From positions 558,001-622,000 of the forward strand of contig AP024676.1 of NCBI GenBank assembly GCA_025998955.1: a stretch of DNA of 64,000 nucleotides, in the 5' to 3' direction. Each line of letters starts with the position of its first letter. Position 1 is the stretch's first letter. This document shows, in pieces, positions 58,467 through 64,000 of this stretch. A program made the position numbers and the translations under genes. Origin of the DNA: Candidatus Roseilinea sp. GTDB taxonomy: Bacteria; Chloroflexota; Anaerolineae; J036; Brachytrichaceae. The notes below the pieces were generated by a model. That model made no database searches. It had not been told where the DNA came from and saw nothing but the letters and a program-made list of their open reading frames with translations.

Positions 58467-59492
58467 ATGAAATGTCTGCTTTACCCTGCTTGGGATACGC
58501 TAGAAATCGCCGAGCAACCGAGGCCGGTTCTGGCCGAGGGCGAGGTGCTGGTCAAAGTTGCCGCGGTTGGCGTGTGCGGCAGCGAGCTGGAGGCCTTTCG
58601 CCATCGCAACCCGCGCCGCACGCCGCCGCTCATCATGGGACACGAGTTCTGCGGCGAGATCGTCGAGCTTCATTCGAGCGTTGCCAACACCGGCTGGCAC
58701 GCCGGTGACCGAGTCGTCTGCAATGCGCTCGTGCCGTGTGGCCAGTGCGTCCGCTGCAAACGCGGCGATCCGCATCTGTGCGCTCGGCGCCAAATCTTCG
58801 GCATGCATCGTCCCGGCGCCTTCGCCGACTACGTCAACGTGCCGGTGCGCGTGCTTCTCCCCTGGCCAGCGGGCATGCCGGCGGCGCACGCTGCACTGGC
58901 CGAGCCGCTTGGCAACGGCGTGCACATGGTCAACCTGGTCAAAGACCTCCGGCCGAGCACAGTGCTCGTCATCGGCGCAGGGCCGATCGGCTTGCTGGCG
59001 CAACAAGCGTTTCAAGCGTTGCTGGGCGCGACGACATACGCCGCCGATCTGAGCGACGCGCGCCTGGCCGTGGCGCGTCGCGTCGGTGCGACGCAGGTCT
59101 TCAACCCGCGCGAGGTGGATGTGGTGCAGGCGGTGCGCGACCTGACCGACGGCGAAGGCGCCGATGTGGTGATTGACGCGGTCGGCGCCGCCGTGACCAA
59201 GAAGCAATCGGTGCAGGCCGCTCGGCCGGGCGGCGCGGCAGTGTGGATTGGCCTGCACGAAAATACCCTCGCTTCGTTCGATACCTACGATGTGACGCTG
59301 CCGGAGAAGCGCGTGTTCGGCACCTATGCGGCCAAGCTCGAGGATATGCGAACGGCGCTCGACCTAATGGCCGACGGCAAGGTAGAAGTGAGCAGTTGGC
59401 CGGAGGTCTTTCCGCTCGAGCGCGGCGTCGAGGCCTTCCGACGCATGCTGGCGGCTCAGGGCAACGACATCAAAGCCATCCTCAAGCCGTAA
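58467..59492 (+). CDS. Zinc-dependent sorbitol/threonine-dehydrogenase-like MDR enzyme
   Basis: The 341-residue MDR enzyme keeps the zinc sites. The catalytic zinc is held by VGVCGSELEAF and MGHEFCGEIV (Cys, His-Glu), and the structural zinc by C-G-Q-C-V-R-C-K-R-G-D-P-H-L-C. The Rossmann domain has STVLVIGAGPIGLLAQQAFQ and YAADLSDARLAVARRVGATQ, with the Asp that prefers NAD. It would oxidise a secondary alcohol of a sugar, polyol or amino acid; the precise substrate is open. GAGG 10 nt before ATG is the ribosome binding site. It is the second MDR of the run and is more canonical than the first. Confidence 0.88.
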   Translation: MKCLLYPAWDTLEIAEQPRPVLAEGEVLVKVAAVGVCGSELEAFRHRNPRRTPPLIMGHEFCGEIVELHSSVANTGWHAGDRVVCNALVPCGQCVRCKRGDPHLCARRQIFGMHRPGAFADYVNVPVRVLLPWPAGMPAAHAALAEPLGNGVHMVNLVKDLRPSTVLVIGAGPIGLLAQQAFQALLGATTYAADLSDARLAVARRVGATQVFNPREVDVVQAVRDLTDGEGADVVIDAVGAAVTKKQSVQAARPGGAAVWIGLHENTLASFDTYDVTLPEKRVFGTYAAKLEDMRTALDLMADGKVEVSSWPEVFPLERGVEAFRRMLAAQGNDIKAILKP

Positions 59493-59652
59493 GAGGTGGG
59501 GCGGAGATTTGTGGGCGTCGGTCACCGCGCTGAGATAAATTCAGCGCGCTCTCCGTCTGCTCGGCCAGGCGTTCACGCCGGGGCAGGTCTTCGCGCAAAA
59601 AGTCCCCCTTTCTGTGCTATACCCGGCCGTAAGCGGTAACTTCGAGCGTCCC

Positions 59653-59658
59653 TATAAT
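59653..59658 (+). promoter_or_regulatory. Consensus -10 TATAAT, 10 nt before ATG 59669
   Basis: The decamer CCTATAATCC is identical to that before the other MNT gene (32701-32710). No Shine-Dalgarno follows. The rest of the 176-bp gap 59493-59652 shows nothing else. Confidence 0.5.
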
Positions 59659-59668
59659 CCTCTGTAAC

Positions 59669-60088
59669 ATGTCTTCGCGACTGTTCGCTGCATCCGAAGT
59701 TGTCATCGCCGACGTGAAACGTGAGCTGGCGGATTACCTCTCCGGTCGGCCTGAAATTGTGTTCGCGATCCTCTACGGCTCGGCTGCTGAGGGTCGGCCC
59801 TTCCACGACGTTGATGTGGCCGTGTATGTGGACGAATCGCAATGGGTCGGCCAGGATCGCTATGCATATATCTTCATGCTGGCAGATGCGCTGGCGCAGT
59901 GCATCCCCTATCCGGTAGACGTGCGCTTGATCAAAGACGCGCCGTTGCCTTTCCGTTACAACATCAGCCGGGGACAGCCCATCTTCGCGCGAGATCCAGC
60001 AGCATTGGCCGACTTCCTCAGCCGAACATCGCTGAGTAGCATCGAAGACGACATGCGCGCTGTGCTCGACTGTTTGCAACTCGGATGA
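59669..60088 (+). CDS. Solitary MNT-type nucleotidyltransferase
   Basis: The 139-residue protein has the minimal nucleotidyltransferase signature VFAILYGSAAEGRPFHDVDV with G37-S38, D47 and D49, then AVYVDESQWVGQDRYAY, and ends with a helical piece SRTSLSSIEDDMRAVLDCLQ. A later YPVDVRLIKDAPLPFRYNIS carries the third acidic position. No HEPN gene is adjacent on either side, unlike the pair at 32.7-33.4 kb, although the next kilobase contains no small helical gene either. It could be a free antitoxin-like or regulatory enzyme, or a modifier of RNA or protein with an unlinked partner. The upstream decamer shared with the paired MNT gene hints at common control. Confidence 0.82.
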   Translation: MSSRLFAASEVVIADVKRELADYLSGRPEIVFAILYGSAAEGRPFHDVDVAVYVDESQWVGQDRYAYIFMLADALAQCIPYPVDVRLIKDAPLPFRYNISRGQPIFARDPAALADFLSRTSLSSIEDDMRAVLDCLQLG

Positions 60089-60119
60089 GCCGGCGCAACG
60101 TGAAACGAAGGACAACATC

Positions 60120-60905
60120 ATGGGCATGCTGATCCACAAACGCATCATCGTCACCGGCGCGACGATGGGCATTGGACAGGCCGTCGCGATGCGCGCGGCC
60201 CGGGAAGGCGCCGACGTAGCATTCTGTGGGTTGACCGAGCAGGGCGCGGATGAGACCATTCGCGCGATCGAAGCCGCCGGTCGGCGGGCGTTCTTCAGAG
60301 TCGTGGACCTGCGCGACCTAGACGCCGCGCGGCAGTTCGCGCGCGAAGCGATTGCCTTCCTCGGCGGGCTGGACGGCCTGGTCAACAACGCCGGCGCGAA
60401 CACCTGGCACGGCGTGCTGACTTCGACGTTCGAGGACCTGGACAACTGTTTTCGCGTCAACTTCTATCATGCTTGGGCGCTGAGCCAGGAAGCCTACCCG
60501 CATCTCAAAGCGGCTGGTGGCGGCGTCATCGTCAACCTCTCCTCGATCAACGCCGAGCGCACGCTGCCGGGCGTGTTCCCCTACAACGTCGCCAAAGCCA
60601 TGCTCGTCGCGCTGACCAAGTCCATCGCGTTGGAATGGGGCAAGGACAACATTCGGTCGGTGGCCATCCAGCCCGGCCTGATCTTGACCAACCTGGCGGT
60701 TGAATACTTCAACAAGTTCCCCGACCCGGCGGCGGCGCGCTATCGCAGCGAGGGCGTGTATCCCCTCAAGCGCGGCGGCCGGCCCGAGGAGATCGCCGCC
60801 ACCATCGTTCACATCCTGAGCGGCGAGAACGGTTTCCTCAACGGCGTGCCGATCTTGATTGACGGTGGCATCAGCGCGCTCTACGAAACGCGCCTGGATG
60901 AGTGA
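60120..60905 (+). CDS. SDR family oxidoreductase (classical)
   Basis: The 261-residue short-chain dehydrogenase has the NAD(P) loop VTGATMGIGQAVAMRAAREG (TGxxxGIG). NNAG occurs in LDGLVNNAGAN, the catalytic Ser in VIVNLSSINAERT, and Y-x3-K in FPYNVAKAMLVALTKSIALE; the PG motif is in IQPGLILTNLAVEYF. The NAD loop followed by GLTEQGADE has no basic residue for NADP. The substrate is probably a sugar or aldonate, judging by the neighbours. AAGGA lies 10 nt before ATG. It overlaps the DUF362 gene by 8 bp, so the two are translationally coupled. Confidence 0.9.
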   Translation: MGMLIHKRIIVTGATMGIGQAVAMRAAREGADVAFCGLTEQGADETIRAIEAAGRRAFFRVVDLRDLDAARQFAREAIAFLGGLDGLVNNAGANTWHGVLTSTFEDLDNCFRVNFYHAWALSQEAYPHLKAAGGGVIVNLSSINAERTLPGVFPYNVAKAMLVALTKSIALEWGKDNIRSVAIQPGLILTNLAVEYFNKFPDPAAARYRSEGVYPLKRGGRPEEIAATIVHILSGENGFLNGVPILIDGGISALYETRLDE

Positions 60906-62163
60906 GGCAACCGTGACAGGCTCAACACCTCCTATCGTCCGCGCGGTGCATTGCGACTGGCGCGCCGATGACGAGACGGTCTATCAAGCACTGAAGCGCG
61001 CTACGCAGCCGCTGACGCGCGCTTGGAATCGGCTGCGCAATGCCCGGCGCATCGCCATCAAGTTCAACCAAGACAAAGAGGCTCGCAATCACATCACCTT
61101 CTACCACCATCGCGTGCAACTCGTGAGCGACTGCGTGGCACGGGCGACGTTGCGCCTGCTGCGAGAGAACACCTCTGCCCAGTTGTATTGCGTGGACGTG
61201 AGCTTCTACCGCAAGTACGTGCCGCAAGCGAAGGATGAGGACACCACACAACTGCGCCATGTGCTGCGCGAGTTCGACGTGACGTACATTGACGGCAACG
61301 TGGATGTGGTCTGGATGGCCGTGCCCGGCGGCGGCTTGATGTTCGATCGCTACCCGGTGGCCCGCGCGTTCGCTGACATGGACGCCTGGGTGAGCGTGCA
61401 GAAATTGAAGAACCACGCCTTCATGGGCGTGACGCTGTGCATGAAGAACCTCTTTGGCTTAATGCCGACCGAGCCGTTGGGACGGCCGCGCACGTATTAC
61501 CATCACTTGGTGCGTATGCCCTACGTCTTGGCCGACCTGGGCCGGCTCTACAACCCGGCGCTCAACATCATTGACGGTCTGATATGCCAGGCGGGCGAAG
61601 AGTGGGGCCGCGGTGAGGAGAGGCGCATCGCCAACACGCTCATCGCCGGCGACCACGTCGTGGCGACCGACGCCGTCGGCGCATACCTGATGGGTCACGA
61701 TCCTGCGCGTGGTGACTGGAAGACCGAGCCGTTTCACCGCGACCGCAACGCGCTGCGCGTCGCCGCTCAGAGCGGCTTCGGCACGGTGAACCTCGACGAG
61801 ATGGACTTCGCCAGCGAGGTGACTGCGCCGGTGGGCGACAAGCCGTTCTTCGCCAAGATCACCGATTCGCCGGAGATCGTGCACAGTTGGCGCAAGACCA
61901 CTGCCGAACAGGGGCTGTATTACCGCGATCACCGTGAAGAGTTCATCCGGCGCTACGCGGGTGAATACATCCTGCTGCAAATGGGCGAGGTGAAATGGCA
62001 CGATCCTAGCGGCACGGTGCATGCCTCACGCCGTGTCCTGAGCGGCGATCATCCCGAGCAGGCGATGTGGATGAAGTTTGTGGATCCGGGCGAGGCCGAA
62101 GGCGAGCACTTCGAGGTTTACGAGCGCACCCTTGACGAGATCGGCGCGCTCGCACCGGCGTAG
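60898..62163 (+). CDS. DUF362 domain protein
   Basis: The 421-residue protein belongs to DUF362, a family distantly related to larA/ferredoxin-type proteins. Signatures are RIAIKFNQDKEARN, DVVWMAVPGGGLMFDRYPVA, and WVSVQKLKNHAFMGVTLCMK with the following NLFGLMP, then the Asp-rich VVATDAVGAYLMGHDPARGD. No 4Fe-4S Cys cluster is present, unlike the ferredoxin-fused members. The function is unknown; such genes often sit with sugar dehydrogenases. The start at ATG 60898 overlaps the SDR stop, and the longer frame from 60859 was rejected. It is the last gene of the run and ends before an inverted-repeat terminator. Confidence 0.85.
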   Translation: MSEATVTGSTPPIVRAVHCDWRADDETVYQALKRATQPLTRAWNRLRNARRIAIKFNQDKEARNHITFYHHRVQLVSDCVARATLRLLRENTSAQLYCVDVSFYRKYVPQAKDEDTTQLRHVLREFDVTYIDGNVDVVWMAVPGGGLMFDRYPVARAFADMDAWVSVQKLKNHAFMGVTLCMKNLFGLMPTEPLGRPRTYYHHLVRMPYVLADLGRLYNPALNIIDGLICQAGEEWGRGEERRIANTLIAGDHVVATDAVGAYLMGHDPARGDWKTEPFHRDRNALRVAAQSGFGTVNLDEMDFASEVTAPVGDKPFFAKITDSPEIVHSWRKTTAEQGLYYRDHREEFIRRYAGEYILLQMGEVKWHDPSGTVHASRRVLSGDHPEQAMWMKFVDPGEAEGEHFEVYERTLDEIGALAPA

Positions 62164-62170
62164 AGCAGGC

Positions 62171-62225
62171 ATCATTACGAAGGCACAACGAGGATAGGTT
62201 CGTGTCTTCCTGCCTTCGTAGTGAT
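62171..62225. terminator. Bidirectional inverted repeat between convergent genes
   Basis: ATCATTACGAAGGCA (62171-62185) pairs with TGCCTTCGTAGTGAT (62211-62225), 15 bp with one wobble and a 25-nt loop. It occupies the gap between the stops of DUF362 (62163) and the leftward hydrolase (62230). No T-run is present, so it may be a factor-dependent or degradation-stop structure. Confidence 0.5.
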
Positions 62226-62229
62226 TAGA

Positions 62230-63054
62230 CTAGCCAACGACACCGGCAAGGAAGTCGCGCACGGCGATCATGTAGCCCGCGAAATTGTCGCGGCGGATGC
62301 TATGGCCGGCGTGGGGGATGTGCGCGACGGAGAGCAGCGCGTTGAGCGCTTGTGCCTCCTGTGCCTGCTCCGCCGAGATAATCACGCCGCGTGATGGGTC
62401 GCCGGTGATCAACAGCGCCGGCACGCGCAGCGCGCGCACGGCGGTGCGCCAGTCCGGTGTTTCGTGCTCGATGTATTCCAACACGTGGGGGCGCACCTGG
62501 CGCTTGGCGACCGACCACGGTTGCAGTTCCGCGTCCGACCAATCGGGGTTGTTGGCACGACCTTTGGCGATGAGTGCATCTTGCGAGAGCTGATGATTGG
62601 CCAGCAGATCGGCACGCCACTCGGCGGCGCGTTGCTTGCGCAGTTCCGGCGGTTGCTGCGCGGCATCGAACCAGGCCGGGTCTTCGAAGATCGCAGCGCG
62701 GACGAGGTCGGGGTGTTGCGCAGCGACCAGTGTGGCGACCATGCCACCCATCGAGTGCCCCATCACGATAGGCCGGTTCAATTCGAGCGCGCGGATGAGC
62801 GCAGCCACGTCGGCGGCATGATCGGCGGCGGCATAGCCGCGCTCCGGCGCGTCGGAGAGGCCGTGCCCACGCGCATCGGGTGCGACGATGTCGAAGGCGT
62901 CACCGAGCGCTTCGATCACCGGTGTCCAGCACAGCCCGTTGTCGGTGATACCATGCAAGAGCAGCAGGGTAGGTTGGTCGGCCTTGTGGCGGTAGTAATG
63001 CAGGCGCAGGCCGTTGGCCAAGACAAAATCGGACACCAACCGGCTACCACTCAT
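62230..63054 (-). CDS. Alpha/beta hydrolase
   Basis: The 274-residue enzyme has the canonical fold: [14 protein letters not shown] oxyanion strand, [14 protein letters not shown], nucleophile elbow VMGHSMGG with Ser101, an acidic residue after [10 protein letters not shown] and the catalytic His in [13 protein letters not shown]. The cap region between residues 125 and 200 is short and helical ([20 protein letters not shown]). Substrate is unknown; esters or haloalkane-type small molecules are the usual targets. The ATG 63054 overlaps the upstream coiled-coil gene by 11 bp, whereas the longer open frame from 63090 lies inside that gene. No signal peptide. Confidence 0.88.
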   Translation of the reverse strand: MSGSRLVSDFVLANGLRLHYYRHKADQPTLLLLHGITDNGLCWTPVIEALGDAFDIVAPDARGHGLSDAPERGYAAADHAADVAALIRALELNRPIVMGHSMGGMVATLVAAQHPDLVRAAIFEDPAWFDAAQQPPELRKQRAAEWRADLLANHQLSQDALIAKGRANNPDWSDAELQPWSVAKRQVRPHVLEYIEHETPDWRTAVRALRVPALLITGDPSRGVIISAEQAQEAQALNALLSVAHIPHAGHSIRRDNFAGYMIAVRDFLAGVVG

Positions 63055-63934
63055 AGCTCTGTGCGACGATGATGCCTTGGGCTTTGGCACGGGCCAAAAA
63101 CGCCGGCCGCGCGTAGTGGGTGATCAGCAGCGGCACCACCTCCATTTTCGGCATGGCCTTCCTGACAACCGCCACTTTGTCTGCCAGTTGCGCCAGTGCC
63201 TCCTCCTCCCGCTGCGGATTCGCCAGTTGCAGCTTGGCCTCCCCCACGATCAGCACCTCTTGGCCGTCGCGCTTTGCCCGGCCGAACAGGTTGATCTCTT
63301 CACCCCCGATCTCGGTGCGTACCAGGCGCTCGCTCACGCTCAGGCCATATTTGTCTGCCAGAAACGCCGGCAACATGCGATACGCCTCGTTCTCCAGCGC
63401 GTAGCCGAAGCTGCGCGACAGCCCGCCTAGTTCGGTGCGGGTGTCGTTCAGGCCGCGGGCCAGGATGCGGATTTCGTCGGCCGTTTGCTTCTGTGCCTCG
63501 GCCAGCTCTTCCATGCGCATAGCCAGCGTGTCTACCCGCTGCTCGGTGCGCTTCTGCGCTTCGGCCAGCTCTTCCATACGCACGGCCAGCGTGTCTACCC
63601 GCTGCTCGGTGCACTTCTGCGCCTCGGCCAGCTCTTCCATACGCACGGCCAGCGTGTCTACCCGCTGCTCGGTGCTCTTCTGCGCTTCGGCTAGCTCTTC
63701 GACCCGCTGTTCGGTGCGCTTCTGTGCCTCGGCCAGCTCTTCGACCCGCTGTTCGGTGCGCTTCTGCGCCTCGGCCAGTTCGCGCACGATGGCCTTCAGC
63801 TCGTTGAAGTCGCTGGTCTTGACCAGGTCTTGGTAGGCGTCGGTGATGACCTGGGCCAGCACCGACGCTTGCTCCGCTGAAAAGTAAGGCTTGAGTTGGC
63901 GCTCGGTCAATTCGCGCCGTGATTCCAACTGCAC
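63044..63934 (-). CDS. Coiled-coil protein with PD-(D/E)XK-like C-terminal domain (DUF3782-like)
   Basis: The 296-residue protein starts with a GTG (63934) and a helical head ([20 protein letters not shown]). A coiled coil made of repeats follows (about residues 50-155), and then a nuclease-like domain. That domain carries [20 protein letters not shown], then [20 protein letters not shown] and [10 protein letters not shown], the latter having the E-x-K of the PD-(D/E)XK fold. Similar proteins are common in cyanobacteria and Chloroflexota, with no known function. The repeat region changes length between homologues as I know them. A translational overlap with the hydrolase gene (11 bp) suggests cotranscription. 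Confidence 0.8.
   Translation of the reverse strand: MQLESRRELTERQLKPYFSAEQASVLAQVITDAYQDLVKTSDFNELKAIVRELAEAQKRTEQRVEELAEAQKRTEQRVEELAEAQKSTEQRVDTLAVRMEELAEAQKCTEQRVDTLAVRMEELAEAQKRTEQRVDTLAMRMEELAEAQKQTADEIRILARGLNDTRTELGGLSRSFGYALENEAYRMLPAFLADKYGLSVSERLVRTEIGGEEINLFGRAKRDGQEVLIVGEAKLQLANPQREEEALAQLADKVAVVRKAMPKMEVVPLLITHYARPAFLARAKAQGIIVAQSYEW
63482..63787 (-). repeat. In-frame 42-bp and 63-bp coding repeats of the coiled coil
   Basis: Protein units [15 protein letters not shown] (14 residues) alternate with [21 protein letters not shown]-type units (21 residues, first 20 alike). Both are multiples of the 7-residue heptad, so unit gain or loss keeps the coiled coil in phase. There are about six ELAEAQK copies with few substitutions (R, S, C, Q variants). 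Confidence 0.88.
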
Positions 63935-64000
63935 GCGTACATTCTACATGGTATGGTTGCAATGGGTGCTGGCGTTCAGTTGAAGATCGCCGGGCGCATG

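Noticed and set aside
59573-60460. Leftward frame of about 295 codons opposite the MNT and SDR genes
   Set aside because: Both opposite genes have intact catalytic motifs; the antisense product has no domain and spans the intergenic region without a plausible start.

Overview
The window is a GC-rich (about 60%) bacterial chromosome segment with densely packed genes. It holds about 57 protein genes, no rRNA or tRNA that I could see, no insertion sequence and no CRISPR. The gene mix points to a Chloroflexota bacterium, most likely of the Anaerolineae / Roseilinea-like kind. The clues are a ligase-type ADP-forming acyl-CoA synthetase fused to GNAT, a Ser/Thr kinase with an SH3 domain and Pro/Thr tail, an ABC1/UbiB kinase without quinone genes, a DUF2207 / zinc-ribbon / SPFH membrane cluster, and secreted proteins of the CAP+BACON type. 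The taxonomic call is inference.

Layout. 0-4.4 kb: end of a serine hydrolase, a glycosyltransferase, two methyltransferases, dgkA. 4.6-14.4 kb: a secreted CAP/BACON protein, alpha-L-fucosidase, a membrane-anchored unknown, polysaccharide deacetylase, then a leftward block (molybdopterin-binding-like protein, RDD protein, unknown, ABC1 kinase, squalene/phytoene synthase-like protein). 14.7-17.7 kb: a LEA-like helical repeat protein, an orphan CoxG-like protein and a lower-GC pair of small exported or membrane proteins. 17.8-22.7 kb: Uma2 nuclease, then a four-gene membrane module (DUF2207, zinc ribbon, helical protein, SPFH-SHOCT). 22.8-33.7 kb: mostly housekeeping (ilvE, coaE, CPBP-like protein, Pkn kinase, PcrA-type helicase, acyl-CoA synthetase), an MNT/HEPN toxin-antitoxin-like pair and a DUF2905 protein.

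33.8-54.1 kb is a surface polysaccharide locus. It runs from a nucleotide-sugar epimerase and MurJ-type flippase through a methyltransferase, asparagine synthase, three glycosyltransferases, an EpsG-like polymerase, a TPR-like protein, a PglC-PglD-PglE-like set for a diacetamido sugar, an unusual membrane-SDR fusion and an O-antigen ligase. A leftward GT-C protein, WecB/TagA/CpsF glycosyltransferase and flippase-like membrane protein close it. Base composition from about 33.8 to 49.0 kb is clearly lower in GC than the flanks, and the right-hand change falls inside the start of the O-antigen ligase gene. This suggests an exchanged cassette.

54.2-62.2 kb carries sugar metabolism: glucokinase, ribulose-phosphate epimerase, a sugar isomerase-like TIM barrel, two medium-chain dehydrogenases, an SDR and a DUF362 protein, with a second, solitary MNT nucleotidyltransferase. 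The window ends with an alpha/beta hydrolase and a coiled-coil nuclease-like protein built on 14- and 21-residue repeats.

Two genome-level patterns stand out. Many intergenic gaps are filled by tandem heptanucleotides, often in unbroken 7-bp register from a stop codon to the next start, and the same unit families recur at distant loci. Also, about a dozen genes lack a Shine-Dalgarno but have a -10-like hexamer 5-11 nt before the start codon, which predicts leaderless transcripts.
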